A stretch of 64,000 nucleotides of DNA from Macrotis lagotis (lineage: Eukaryota; Chordata; Mammalia; Peramelemorphia; Peramelidae). The translations under genes were made by a program, and so were the position numbers. Positions 45,680-58,480 of this stretch are shown here, in pieces (position 1 is the stretch's first letter; the number at the start of each line of letters is the position of its first letter). The stretch covers positions 220,933,753 through 220,997,752 of the forward strand of contig NC_133663.1 of NCBI RefSeq assembly GCF_037893015.1, in the 5' to 3' direction. Under the pieces are notes generated by a model. The model did not search any database, was not told the origin of the DNA, and worked only from the letters and a program-made list of their open reading frames with translations.

Positions 45680-47830
45680 AATAGACAAGTTAATAAATGA
45701 AAGATATTGGAAATAAAATGAATATGGGGCAAGTTTACAACAGTAAAGTTTCATTGTTTCTAATAACACAAATAATTATTTGCATATTTTCACAATTAAG
45801 AGTTTGCACAACAATATGACCAGAAAGGACAATGATCAATACTGGAAGGGATGTGGGAAATCTGGGACACTACTACATTACTGGTGAATCTGTGAACACA
45901 TCCAACCTTTCTGAAGAGCAATTTCAGATTATGCCCAAAGGGCAACAAAAAAGTGCATACCCTTTGACCCAGCAATACCACTACTAGGTCTATACCCTGA
46001 AGAGATGATAAAAAAGGGTAAAAATATCACTTGTACAAAAATATTTATAGCAGCCCTGTTTGTGGTAGCAAAAAATTAAGTGAACGTCCTTTAATTGGGG
46101 AATGGCTTAACAAACTGAGGTACATGTATGTCAAGGAACATTACTGTTCTATTAGAAACCAGGAGGGATGGGAATTCAGGGAAGCCTGGAGAGATTTGCA
46201 TAAACTGATGCTGAGCGAGATGAGCAGAACCAGGAAAAACATTGTACACCCTAACAGCAACATGGAGCTGATGATCAACCCTGAAGGACTTGCTCATTGT
46301 TTCAGTTCAACAAGCAGGGACAATCCTGAGCTATCTGCAGTGGAGGATACCATCTGTAACCAGAGAAAGAATTCTGAACTTTGAACAAAGACCAGAGACT
46401 ATTGCAGTCAAACCAGGAAAAAAAGTTCTATTATTATGTAATTTTACTATCTCATACTTTGTTTTTCTTCCTTAAAGATATGATTTCTCTGTCATTATAT
46501 TCAACTTAGATCAATGTATAACATGGAACCAATGTAACTAATGTAAACATTAGCAGAATGCCTTCTGTGGGGGGTGGGTGAAGGGAAGCAAGAATGGGGG
46601 AAATTTTGTAAAACTCAAAATAAATAAAATCTTTAATAAAAAAAAGAAAAGAAAAAGAAAGTTGCCCTGGCAGCTTGCAAGACCACAGAGTTCAAGTTAT
46701 GCCTCTGAGACAAATGAATTGTGTGACCATAGGCAAGTCATTGAACCTCTAAGTAATTTTCTAGATTCTAAGTTGCAGAGAAGATACTGACCTGCAGGGT
46801 AAAGGGAGTTCCCTATGGAAATGAAATCATATATATCCAATCCATATTCCATGAGAAGCTCTAAATATAACTGATGGTTGTATTAGGCATGCTGGAAAAA
46901 TTAATATGGTTTAACCTATAAACTACACAGTCTCTCATTACATTATAGGCTTATGCCTGTTCTTATATTGTTTTTATAGCTTATGGAAACTGTATTCTAA
47001 ATCTTTATTTTAAATTGAAAATACTGATGAGTTACCTGTTTTGAAGAATTTAGGATTTTTGAAGGACAGGGGAATTCTTGTTAGAAATATTTAAAGAAAA
47101 TTCAATAGAATAGATGAAACCTTTTTTAATAGATGTCACTTCAGAGGGTTATAAAAGACTTGGAGCAAACTGTAGGAGATGCATTTTCTAGAAATATTTG
47201 AGTCCTCTGCCCTGTGCCAGATATAATAGATTGGCCTAATGTTTCCAATAGTTTGGTTTGAGAGAGTAAGTGCTGTTCCAAAAAGAAAACATTCATATCT
47301 TCTGACTGTAGGCATTTTCACCAGATGTCCTGCTGCTCCCCACCTCCACCCCCATCCCTGTGAGGGGAATTCTTTCCTCTCTCCTCTTCATTTCTTGCCC
47401 TATCTGGCTTACTCAAGTCCAAGATAAACCCTGCCTTCTACAAGGAGGTTTTCCCTATCCCCTTTAATGTGGATGTTGCCCTCAGTTGATTATTTCAAGT
47501 TTATCCAGTATGTAGTACCTTGTTTGTACTTAGCCATTTCCTGTTGCTTCCCCTTTTACAATGTAATATCCTTGAGAAGAGGGACTATCTTGACATTCTT
47601 TGTATCCCCAGAGTTACGTAAGTAGATCCTTAATAAATATCTATTTCTTACACATAAATTCCATGTCCTGACATTCTACACTGGCTGCCTCCATGCCTAG
47701 AATGCTGTTCCTCCTCAGTTCTACCTCCTGGCTTCCGTGTAGTCTCTGATAAAGTCTCACCTATCTCATCTATATTTCCCTTCAAACTAGTGTCTGACCT
47801 CTGAGATTATTCCCAATTTATCTTGCATGT
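45680..47830 (+). repeat. Direct tandem duplication, unit 2
   Basis: Copy of unit 1 interrupted at 45807 by an L1; about 230 bases of the unit are missing at the insertion. Confidence 0.85.
45807..46645 (+). mobile_element. L1 3' end, 5'-truncated
   Basis: ORF2 C-terminus (RPLIGEWLNKLRYMYVKEHY at 46084-46143), a short 3' UTR with GGGGGGTGGGTG, and an A-rich end. Present in unit 2 only. Confidence 0.92.
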
Positions 47831-48045
47831 ATCTTGTACACCAGACATGTATGTTACATCACCTCAACTAAGCTCTTCCTGAGGCAAAGCAATGCTTTTA
47901 TATTTAATTTCCCTAAACAATTCATTATCCCAATTTCCATGGAAAGCTCTTTTGAACCTTTTCATTACTCCTCAACCTTTCATGGTTCACTATACAGATT
48001 TTCAGTTAAAAAGCTTGCCACCAAATGAGGCTATTACCTGAGACC
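47831..48045. other. No feature recognised
   Basis: Sequence between the tandem unit and an L2-like stretch; no match. Confidence 0.4.
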
Positions 48046-48049
48046 ATCT

Positions 48050-48630
48050 TGTACCCCATTGTTCTTCTCAAAGATCAACCAATGCCTTCTGCCACCATCT
48101 CCTCCTTCAGCCATCTCAAAGAGGTGGCGTTTCTTCTAGTCAATGAAAATGCTCCTATGTTTCCAAGTAAGACTCTTATTTCTTATATCCTCCACCAAAT
48201 TGCTCCATCTATCCTTCCTGTTTTCACTTTCCTTCAATCTTTCCTGCCTACTGGCTACTTCCTTCCTAGTCTACAAACATGCCCATATTTTCTCTCCATT
48301 CTCAAAAAACTTTACTTGATCCACCTGTCTCCATTATCATCGCACATCTCTCCTGTCTCTTGGACCTAAATACCAGAGAGGACCCTTGACAACAGATATC
48401 TCGTGTCATTTTATTTGACACTCTACAGTCATGATTCCAAACTCTCCCTGCCATGTCTAACCATCTTTTCTCAGTTATCATCTTCCTTGTCTTCCTTGAT
48501 TTTGAAACAATAAGGATCTTATCCATGATGTTCCCTTCTCTCTTGGTTTTGTAGCTCCTTTCTGGGCTCTGCTTCCTAGTCTGGGGTCCCCGCCTCAGTC
48601 TCTTTGCTGATGAACTAATCCAGGCCCAGG
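48050..48630 (+). repeat. L2-like LINE fragment
   Basis: Phrases such as 'aaaaactttacttgatccac' and 'tcaaagaggtggcgtttctt' resemble L2 coding sequence. Strongly decayed; low certainty. Confidence 0.4.
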
Positions 48631-48632
48631 TG

Positions 48633-51487
48633 GAATGAAGAAGAGATTAAATACCTAAACAACACTATCTCAGAAAAAGAAATTCAACAAGCAATCATTG
48701 AACTCCCTAAAATAAATCTCCAGGGCCTGATGGATTCACAAGTGAATTCTACCAAACATTTAAGGAACAATTGGTTCCAATTCTCTATAAACTTTTGGAA
48801 AAATAGGGAAATATGGAACTCTGCCTAACTCTTTCTATGAAACCAATATGGTGCGCTTACCTAAACCAGGAAGAGTTAAAACAGAGAAAGAAAATTATAG
48901 ACCTATTTCCCTGATGAATATAGATGCAAAAATCTTAAATAAAATCTTAGCAAAATGATTACAAGAAGTTATCACTAGGATAAAACATTATGATAAAGTA
49001 GGATTTATTCCAGGAATGCAGGGTAGGTTCAATATTAGGAAAACTGTTAGTATACTCAATTATATCAACAACAAACCTATCAGAAATCATATGATCAATA
49101 TCAATAGATGCTGAAAAATCTTTTGACAAAATACAGCATCCATTCCTATTAAAAACAATAGAGAGGGTAGGAATAAATGGACTGTTCCTTAAAATAATTA
49201 GCAGTATCTATCTGAAACCATCAACAAGCATTATATTCAATGGGGAGAGGCTAGAGGCATTCCCAATAAGATCAGGGGTGAAACAAGGGTGCCCATTATC
49301 ACCACTACTACTATTCAATATTGTATTAGAAATGCTAGTGTCAAGCAATTAGAGAAGAAAAAGAAATTGAGGGAATTAGAATTGGGAAGGAAGAGACAAA
49401 ACTTTCACTCTTTGCAGATGACATGATGGTCTACCTAGAAAATCCCAAGAAATCATCCAAAAGAATACTGGAAATAATTAGCAATTTTAGCAAGGTTGCA
49501 GGTTATAAAATAAACCCTCATTAATCCTCAACATATATATATATATATCTAGCAAGATACAGCAGGAAGAGCTAGAAAGTGAAATCCCATTCAAAGTAAC
49601 CTCAGACAGTATAAAATACTTGGGAGTCTATTTGCCAAGACGGACTCAGAATCTTTTTGAAAATAATTATAAAACACTTCTCACACAAATCTAATCAGAT
49701 TTAAATAACTGGGCAAATATCAACTGCTCATGAATAGGTAGAACTAATATAATAAAAATGAGAATTCTACCAAAACTAAACTATCTGTTTAGTGCCCTAC
49801 CAATCAGAATTCCAAAAAATTAATGAGTTAGGAAAAATTGTAAGTAAATTCATATGGAGAAATAAAAAGTCAATCATTGCCAGGAGCTTAATGGGGAAAA
49901 AAGTGCAAAAGAAGGTGGCTTAGCCCTACCTGATCTAAAATTATATTATAAAGCATCAGTCATGAAAACTGTTTGGTGCTGGCTAAGAAATATACTGGTG
50001 GACCAGTGGAATAGACTAGGTGTAAAAGCAGGAGATGATTATAGTAAGCTGCTGTTTGATAAACCCAAAGAGTCCAGCCATTGGGATAAAAACTCACTCT
50101 TTGATAAAAAACTACTGGGATAATTGGAAGTTAGTATGGAAGAAACTTAGATTAGACCAACATCTCACACCCTTTACCAAGATAAGATCCAAATGGTTAC
50201 AGGACTTAGACATAAAAAACAATATTATAAGCAAATTAGAAGGTCAAGGACTAGTTTACCTGTCAGATCTATGTAAAGGGAAGCAGAATTATGACTAAGG
50301 AAGAGTTAGAGAACATCACCAAAAACCAATTAGATGATTTTGATTACATTAAATTAAAAAGCTTTCACATAGATAAAACCAATATAACCAAGATCAAAGG
50401 AAATGTAAATTGAGAAACAATCTTGAAAACTAATGATTCTGACAAAGGACTCATTTCTAAAATATACAGAGAACTGGGTCATATTTTTAAAACAAAAAGC
50501 CATTCCCCAATTGACAAATAGTCAAAGGATATGCAAAGGCAATTTACAGATGAGGAGATCAAAGCAATCCATAGCCATATGAAAAAATGCTCTAAATCAT
50601 TAATTATTAAAGAAAGCAAATTATAGCTTCTCTGAGGTACCACATCACACCTCTCAGATTGGCCAATGTGACCAGGAAGGATACTGATGATTGTTGGAAG
50701 GGTTGTGGGAAATCTGGGACACTATCACACAGTTGGTGGAGTTGTGAACTCATCCAACTCTTCTGGAGAGCTATTTGGAACTACGCCCAAAGGGCAAAAA
50801 AATGTGCATACCCTTTGACCCAGCAATACCAGTACTGGGTCTATACCCTGAAGAGATGATGAAAAAGGTAAAAACATTACTTGTACAAAAATATTTATAG
50901 CAGCGCTGTTTGTGGTGGCAAAGAATTGGAAATCCAGTAAATATCCTTTAATTAGGGAATGGCTTAGCAAACTATGGTATATGTATGTCATGGAACATTA
51001 TTATTCTATTAGAAACCATGAGGGATGGGATTTCAGGGAAGCCTGGAGGCATTTATAGGAACTGATGCTGAGAGAGATGAGTAGCACCAGAAAAACACTG
51101 TATTCCCTAACAGCAACATGGGAGTGATGTTCAACCTTGAAGGACTCGCTCATTCCATCAGTGCAACAATCAGGAACAATTCTGGGCTGTCTGCAAAGGA
51201 GAGTGCCATCTCTATCCATATGAGGAGCTGTGGAGTTTGAACAAAGCTCAAGAACTATTCCCTTTAATTTATGAAAAAACAGATATCTTTTTGTCTGATC
51301 TTGTTACCTCTTAGACTTCTCTCCTTTAAGGATATGATTTCTCTCTCATCACACTCAATTTGGATCAAGGTACAATGAAACAAAAAGAAGACTGACAGAT
51401 TGCTTTCCATGGGGAGGGGGAAGTAAGATTGGGCGGAAAATTGTGAAACTCAAATAATATCTTTAATAAAAATTAATTTAAAAATAG
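48633..51487 (+). mobile_element. L1, 5'-truncated (about 2.85 kb)
   Basis: Plus-strand ORF2 from the thumb-side of the RT domain on: [20 protein letters not shown] at 48852-48911, [18 protein letters not shown] at 49400-49453, YSKLLFDKPKESSHWDKNS at 50041, then the C-terminus to 51050 and the 3' UTR with G-rich tract at 51410. It begins at the same ORF2 region as several other copies. Multiple frame breaks. Confidence 0.93.
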
Positions 51488-52051
51488 TCTATTGTCCTAA
51501 ATTTTAAAAGAAAGCAGTTGCTAGTTTTTGGAATTTCATTGAAAATATAATTTAGTGTTTAAAATGTCTACATTAGTTCAAAATTGTTTGGCTCGAAACT
51601 AGTCACAGTGATAAGCATGTTTAAATAGGTATGAATAGGGTAATTATGTTTGACGGTATCACAATTCAGAAGTCTAATGTGAATTATATTATTCCTAACA
51701 TAACTTTTAAGTTATATATTTCAAATAATTTATTCTATTGTAATATTATATTTGGTTTTAGGATAATTAAAATTCATCAGTATTTACTTACAAGTGATTG
51801 ACTATGCAGAATTATTAAATTAAAATGCTACCCTTAAAATTTCAAGGACTACACAACATTTTTAAGCAAAATAAGTCATCTTATCTAAAAGATGGGTATC
51901 AGGCTGATTTTTATCACATTATTTTTCCTTGTCCTAACAAATCAGAATTTTTATAATGAAAGTTGACAACATCATTTGTCTCTTGAAAATTTAAATTTCT
52001 AATTATTTTATAAAATTTACAAATGCTTATCAAATGATATTAAAGTCCTAC
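51488..52051. other. Intron-like, nothing recognised
   Basis: AT-rich; no match. Confidence 0.4.
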
Positions 52052-52985
52052 CTCTCTTCTTTTTCATTTTCATATTTACACATTTGCTCTCTTAAGTAAT
52101 TACATTCATTGATTAACTATCTTTTCTAGTATATGAATTTGTTTTTTATTATCAGCATGAACTTTTGTCAAGAGATCACTGAACTGGTCTTGAACATTAT
52201 TTATTTTCTTTATTGACACTGTGGTGTTGGACATCTGCAAGTTCTTGTCAAAGCAATATATTTTCACAGTGGATTTGGGCAGAGCTTTCTTGGATGGACT
52301 CTTGTTTAACAAGATAGTGATACAATTTTTCTTTTTCCATTTGAGCTGCATTTTGAAATTCCTCCACTCTATTTTGGGTCTGCTTTAATTCACTCTGGAG
52401 GGCTTTCTAAAACTAGTGTCTTTTCTCTGAATTTTGTACAAAGGATATGTCATTTTCTAAACTATTCATCTGAATTTTAGCTTTGTAAGGTTCTTGAGAA
52501 ACGACACCATTGTTGTCTCTTAGACTAGATAACTCACAATATAATCTGTCCAGTAAATGATGTGACTGTGCTCATTCTTCCTGGAAGACTTTTTGGAGAT
52601 CTAGTTTCGATGTTTCACTCTGTTCATGATGACGAATAGCAAAAGTCAGACAGGAATAGTATAATTTGATTTTTAACTCTAGTTTATCTCTATTTTTGCT
52701 TTTCAGTCTCCAGTTTAGACGTCAACATTGCTATTTCAGATGTTAGAACATTTATTTTTTCACTGTACTGGAATCTTTTTTAATGCTTCTTCATTCAGTT
52801 TTAAATCCTTTGTTAAGATCATCATTCTTTGCTTTTAAAAATTCATTTTCTTTTGTACATAGATTCTCTTTTTCCTTATTCTTAAATTTTACTCCTTCTA
52901 GTTCCAGTTTGAGGGAGGTAACTTCTTCCTGTAGCGTATGAATTTTATCCAGCATAGCTAGTTCTTTTCCATGGCTATCAGAAAT
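52052..52985 (-). pseudogene. ANKRD26-like large coiled-coil exon
   Basis: Minus strand, acceptor GTATTTAG and donor AG-GTAGGA, 934 bases, the size of the long coiled-coil exon of ANKRD26. It starts ISDSHGKELAMLDKIHTLQE, continues KENEFLKAKNDDLNKGFK, then across breaks INVLTSEIAMLTSKLETEKQ, later TVSIKKINNVQDQFSDLLTK and LINECNYLREQMCKYENEKE. Human ANKRD26 has KEKNDDLQKTIKLNEETL, QLNVLTAENTMLNSKLENEKQN, KTVINIQDQFQDI and LINECNHLKERMYQYENEK. Several stops and frameshifts lie in the middle (for example after GFKTE), so it is dead, though the splice sites are intact. Confidence 0.9.
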
Positions 52986-53024
52986 CTAAATACAATAAAC
53001 AGAAAAAAAATTGCTACTCAAAAT

Positions 53025-53105
53025 AAAATTGTGCATTCTAGTTTTTCCTTAGTAATTAAAAATAAACCAAGGTGTCAAGAAGCAAGGTATATTCAAAGAA
53101 AAAGT
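53025..53105 (+). repeat. Direct repeat, copy 1
   Basis: 'ctactcaaaataaaattgtg' and 'ccttagtaattaaaaataaa' recur at 53990-54085. Confidence 0.85.
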
Positions 53106-53404
53106 AATTTGAAGGACTTTCATTTACTTCATCTTTCTGTCAGACTTAATTTTCCCAAAGAAGAGACTTTAAAAATGCTCCATCAATCAAAAGACTACTT
53201 AAGATACTCAGTCTACAAAAGAGATGGACATTTCAGTATATGAAACAAACTACAGTACATTTTACAAATTGTGTCTGCCTTTCAGCATATTTTATTTTCT
53301 TCGTTGTATCCATTACGTGCCAAACTGGTTTTTTATAGTTACCGTAAAATAACAATATCAAATATTTATAGAGGTCTTTTTAAAGTTTAAAAAATTCTTT
53401 TCCT

Positions 53405-53590
53405 ATATTATCTCATTTAGGTCTTGTAACAGCCTTATGAAACAAATATTTATATTATCCTCAATTTACAGAAGAGGACATTGGTTAGGAGAAGGAAATA
53501 ACCTGCTCATTGTCACACAGCTAGTAAGTGTTGGAAACAGTATCTGAATTCAGGTCTCCTCAGATTCCAGATCTATATTCTTTTATAATA
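53405..53590 (-). repeat. MIR SINE
   Basis: 'tatattatctcatttaggtc', 'cctcaatttacagaagagga', 'attgtcacacagctagtaag', antisense. Confidence 0.75.
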
Positions 53591-53989
53591 GATCATTTCC
53601 TCTTAGGTGTTGAAGAATTGCAGTTGTTCAACCATTAGAGTCCCTGTCCTGGTACAATTATGTTAGCTATAGACCAATAAAGTTATAATAGTCTCTCAAT
53701 CTGTTTATTATAGAACCCCTTTTAGTTGTTATGAAGTCCACAATTCTCATTTTGGGGATGAGAAAAGTGAGACCCAGGGTGACATCTATAGATGGTAACC
53801 TAACTCAATCCATCAAATAGTAAAATAATGATAAAAGAATTACTGAGGATAAAGTATAAAAAGTTGATGCTGCACTTCCATCATAGCAAAGCTGTTCCAG
53901 GAACATTTGGTCCCATTCAGGGCTGGAGGAGAAAAACTATATCACAAAGCTTAAAAGCCCAATTCTATGAGATTCCCTTAAATAAATCT
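53591..53989. other. No feature recognised
   Basis: A small antisense MIR-like phrase near 53690-53800 ('ctcattttggggatgagaaa'); nothing else. Confidence 0.4.
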
Positions 53990-54085
53990 ACTCAAAATAA
54001 AATTGTGCATTCTGATAGTTCCTTAGTAATTAAAAATAAACTCCAAGGTTTCAAAAAGCAAAGTATATTCAAACAAACAGTAGAT
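53990..54085 (+). repeat. Direct repeat, copy 2
   Basis: Partner of 53025-53105, about 970 bases away. It lies in an open stretch (53828-54247) with no recognised product. Confidence 0.85.
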
Positions 54086-54346
54086 GACATAAATGAAGCA
54101 CTTTGTTCCCCAGGCACCAAAGTTTTACTGAGGGCCAACAATCCTAATGATTTCCTTGAAATCACTGTTGGGAAAATAAAGAAAGAAAATGAAAAATCCT
54201 GTATTTGGCAGTTGATGACCTTGTGTTTTTATCATGTTGCCCAATGATGAATGTGAATGAATGAATCTTTGCATTGTTTACAACCTTATTTTGAAAAATC
54301 AAAGTGAAATTTATTCTTGTTGCAATTATTTTATTTCTTCTCTTTC

Positions 54347-54510
54347 TTCCTTTCTTTCTTTTTTTTAGATTTTTTTTAAGGCAATGGTGTTAAGTGGCTT
54401 GCCCAAGGCCACACAGCTAGGTAATTATTAAGTGTCTGAGGTCGGATTTGAACCCAAGCATTCCTGACTCCAAGGCCAGTGCTCTATTCACTGTGCCACC
54501 TAGCCGCCCC
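54347..54510 (-). mobile_element. Marsupial tRNA-derived SINE
   Basis: Antisense copy ending GCCACCTAGCCGCCCC. TATTTCTTCTCTTTC flanks both ends. Confidence 0.93.
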
Positions 54511-54925
54511 TATTTCTTCTCTTTCATAAAATAGAAACAAGACAATAAGGTGATACAGAGCAAACTATTATCAAGTTTTAAAATCCTTAGTTTTTGCTGT
54601 GGAAAGGCAAAAAAGATGAAATCCCTTAAGAAAAATGGTTTGTGCCTGAGGTGTCACCTTCTAGCTGGCTGCAATGCTTTCACTCCTTAAGGGTTAGTGA
54701 AACTGATAAGGCAGAGACTCTACTGAGAACCTGGGCCTCGGTCTCTGGAAGAATCATTCAATCAAAAGAACTGACAAAAGCAAAACAACCAACTTGCATT
54801 GATTTTGTTCACAGGCATGTCATTGTTTGTCTGTTACAGTCAAATCCACTGAGGATGACAAATATGTTCAAAAATGAAGAACACAAATTCTGACTTTTAG
54901 ATTTGAAAACCACCAAAGTGAATAC
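54511..54925. other. Intron-like, nothing recognised
   Basis: A short plus-strand open stretch (54642-54893) with no match. Confidence 0.4.
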
Positions 54926-55069
54926 CTCCAAACTCTGAGTTGCTTTGGAAGCAACTGTTTGTCTTTCCTTTTGCTTCCAAACATGATTATTCAGAATTCT
55001 GTCTTGCAAAGTTCTGGCACTCAGTTCCTTAGAAAGTTGTCTTTGAATGTCATTTTATTCTTCTTCTAC
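54926..55069 (-). pseudogene. ANKRD26-like coiled-coil exon
   Basis: Minus strand after a CTCCAG acceptor: VEEE*NDIQRQLSKELSART, LQDRILNNHVWKQKERQTVA, then SKATQSLE and a GTATTC donor. Human ANKRD26 has VVQERNDAQRQLSREQNARM and LQDGILTNHLSKQKE. One stop replaces the Arg of ERND. 144 bases. It precedes the large exon at 52 kb in correct order. Confidence 0.88.
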
Positions 55070-55135
55070 CTGGAGACAACAATTTCATAAAATTTTTAAT
55101 CATTTTTTCTTCAAAGGTCAGTAAAAACATTTCAT

Positions 55136-55285
55136 TTTTTTTGGTTTTTGCCAGGCAAATGGGGGTTAAGTGGCTTGCCCAAGGCCATGCAGCTAGGTAA
55201 TTATTAAATGTCTGAGGTCGGATTTGAACCCAGGCACTCCTGACTCCAGGGCCAATGCTTTATTCACTGTGCCACCTAGCTGCCT
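55136..55285 (-). mobile_element. Marsupial tRNA-derived SINE
   Basis: Antisense copy ending GCCACCTAGCTGCCTG. AAAACATTTCATTT flanks both ends. Confidence 0.93.
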
Positions 55286-55504
55286 GCAAAACATTTCATT
55301 TTAAAGTAGAATGTAGAATCTAAATAATTGCAAAGAAAATTGTTGAGCAAAAAAAAAATCTAAGAAAAATAGGCTATTGAAAACAAAAAATGGGGCTGTT
55401 AGGTTGGGTAGCTTAGGTTTGCACAGTCAGCATGTACCTAAAATGAGACATGAACCTACTTCTCCAAACAGGACATTCAAGGACTTTGAACTTCTAGCCA
55501 AAAT

Positions 55505-56765
55505 GTATCATATTTAGACACAAAGGACGATGCTATAGCCCAATTAGGAGATAAGGAATAATTTATCTGTCACATCTATAGAGGGGGGGACAAGTTTATG
55601 ACCAAGCAAGAGAGAACAGTATGAAATGAATAATGGATAAAGTTCAGTACATTAAATTAGAAATTTTTTTCATAAATAAAACCACTGCAATCACAATTAG
55701 GATGAGTGAATACAGCTGGGAAGCAAATTTCACAGCTAGTTTTCTGATAAAGATCTCCTTTCTAAAATATATAAAAACTGAATCAAATTTGTAAGAATAC
55801 AAGTCATTTTGCAATTGATAAATGGTCAAAGGATATGAATACAGGCAATTTTTAAAAAATTAAAGCTATCCCAGGACATATAAAAAAGGATCTAAATCAT
55901 TATTGATTGATTAGAGAAATGCAAATTAAATCAAGTTTGAGATATCTCTTCACACTTAGCTGATGGGCTAAAATGCTCTATGTTGGAGGGGACACAAATG
56001 TGCTGTTGGAGGATTTATTCACTGCTCCAACCAAACTGGAGAACAACTTGGATATATGTCTAAAAGGAATATGAAACTGTGCATACCCTTTTGAACCAGC
56101 AACACCATTAGGATGTTTGTTTCCCAAAGAGATCATAAAAAAGGAAAAAGACTCACACATGTAAAACATAGTTATAGCAGTTGTTTTTTTGTAGTAGCAA
56201 AGAATTGGAAACTGAGGGAATGCGCAACAACTTGGGAATGGCTGAACAAATTGTGGTATATGAATATGATGGAATCTTATGGTTCTGTAAGAAATCTTAA
56301 GAGGGTCAACTTCAAAAAGCCTGAAAAGATTAACAGGAATTGATGCTGAGTGAATTGCAAACTATGAGAGCTCTGTACACATTGAAAGTAAAATGAACTT
56401 TACTCCTCTCAGCAATTCAGTGAGAAAGGATAATTCTAAAAGACTTGTAAGCAAAGATACCATCTATCTCCAGAGGAAAAAGTTATGGCGTTTGAATCCA
56501 GATAATAGTATACTATATTCACTTTCTAAAACTTGCTTTGTTTTTATTTCTTTCTCATGTTTTTTGTTTCCCTTTAGTTCTTTCACAACAGAAGTAATAT
56601 GAAAATGTTAAGTATGATTGAGCATGTATAATTTATACCAGATTACTTGCTATTGTAGGGAGGGATGAGGGGAAGGAGAGTGGAAGAAAAATGTTGAAGT
56701 CAAAAGGTTACAAAAAGATAAATGTTAAAAAACTAAGTTTGCATACAATAAAAAAAACAACACTC
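55505..56765 (+). mobile_element. Old L1 3' part
   Basis: Decayed ORF2 C-terminus (FVVAKNWKLRECATTWEWLN at 56192-56251, KLWYMNMMESYGSVRN after it), a 3' UTR with the 'ttacttgctattgtagggag' phrase and an A-rich end. Same older subfamily as 36440-38740. Confidence 0.8.
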
Positions 56766-58025
56766 AAAAAAGTTTATACATAGAGTACTTTCAGTGCCTT
56801 CGAGTTTTGTATTCAGTGGATAGAAATTCCATAAATTGAATACATATATCCACTTAATTCCTTCCTCTACTGATATCCTTAGCTATAAATTGTTTACCGA
56901 ACTGTACTACAGAAGATCAAGAGGAAATGATTTTCAAAATTCCTGATTTTTATTACATATGAATGACCCTAGTAAAAAGTTTAGAGATGATGTTGATAAA
57001 ATTCCTTTATCAAATTATAAAATTTCTACATTTTCCTCATCATTTCCCATTACAACTTATTATTCAGATTTGCCATGCTCCATTTTGAAAAAAATTATTA
57101 AAATATTACAAAATAATTGTTATAATTTTGAAAATTCACTAAAAATGAATAAAACTTCAAAATATTCAAGAGAAAAATGTTACAGTGAACTCTGTGAGAA
57201 ACTGAAAATTTAGTTTTCAACATTCTTTTTTTACCTTTTCTGGTACTCATCAGTATTTGAAGACCTACAATAGTCTATGGGTCTGCCTACAAGTCTGCTT
57301 TCACCATCTTCCTTAAGATTTGAAGGAAACATTTCTGATGCAGCCTGTTTATCTTATTTGGAGGTGTCTGAACCACTGAGGAGTCAGCAGTCCTGTCCAT
57401 ACTAGTTATGCTCAAGGAGACAATTTTCTGAATTGACAATTACAACTTAAAGAGATTTACAGGAAAAAATTACTAAGACCAAGATTCATTAGACTTTGTC
57501 TCATTATTTTCAGTACGTTACAATCATTCAAGAATAAAGTAATGAGTCAATTTTATCATAAGCATCAATTAAGAATAAGAAAACGAAATAATTAAAGCTA
57601 AAGAAGTATTAACTTTTAAATAATGTTGCATTTGAATCATACAATAAGATTTTACTTTTGTAAATATAAAGGATATGTTTCATAGGTTTAGAAAATGGCA
57701 GAGGACTCATACTCAAATGCTCCCATAGGAAAATCAAGAGATAATCTGAATGCTTTTTAAAACTATTTTTGTATATAGCATATCTCCCAATAAGCCAAAC
57801 ACTATTAATAAACAATCATTTATTAAGTGCTTCTGATATACCGTGTACTGGACCAAGTACTGAGGATATAAAAGCAAAAACACCATTCCCTGATCTTAAG
57901 GTGTTTACTTTCTAAAAGTGGAAAAATGCAAATGAAGATGTACACACACAAGTTATATACAGATTAGATGGAAGCAATGTCAGAAAAAAAAGGTAGTTGT
58001 TGCTAGGGGGGGACTGAGATAAGAC
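56766..58025. other. Intron-like; a weak exon candidate only
   Basis: AT-rich. On the minus strand 57225-57350 reads EMFPSNLKEDGESRLVGRPI and ends near a GTAAAA, but I cannot tie it to the ANKRD26-like gene. A dispersed-repeat-like phrase 'catttattaagtgcttctga' lies at 57817. Confidence 0.35.
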
Positions 58026-58029
58026 AAAC

Positions 58030-58480
58030 ATGTAAATTTTAGAAAAACTTGGAAAGATTTACTTGAGACAAAGTGAAGTGAGCAGAACCAGGAGAACATT
58101 GTCCACAGTAACAGCTAATCTATGAACTATCAATAACTTAGCTCTTCTCGGCAATACAGTGATTCAAAGCAATTCTAAAAGACTTATGATGGAAAATGCT
58201 ATCCATCTCCAAAAGAAAGAACAAACTGATGAAGTTTGAATGCAGATCAAAATAGACTATTTTCACTTTATTTTTTTCATGAACTTTTCCTTTAGGTTTA
58301 TTTTTTTCTCTCACAACAGAAGTAATATAGAAATATGTTTTATAGGATTGCACATGCATTACCTATATCAAATTGCTTACTGCTTTAGGGAGAGGGTAAA
58401 AATATGATACTCAATTTGTTCAATATGAATGTTGAAAATTCTTTTTTATATAATTAGAAAAAATATTTAAAAAAGAAAGA
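58030..58480 (+). mobile_element. Old L1 3' end
   Basis: 'aaacttggaaagatttactt', 'gtgagcagaaccaggagaac' (end of ORF2), then a UTR ending 'gaatgttgaaaatt' and A/T-rich sequence. Its last 90 bases are part of the inverted duplication. Confidence 0.75.

Noticed and set aside
53828-54247. A 139-codon open stretch on the plus strand near the coiled-coil exons
   Set aside because: It lies antisense to the ANKRD26-like gene, shares a non-coding direct repeat with 53025, and has no recognisable domain.
57222-57370. Possible ANKRD26-like exon on the minus strand (EMFPSNLKEDGESRLVGRPI)
   Set aside because: It does not match the coiled-coil sequence expected between the exons at 59.4 and 55.0 kb, has no clear acceptor, and is not supported by a family I can name.
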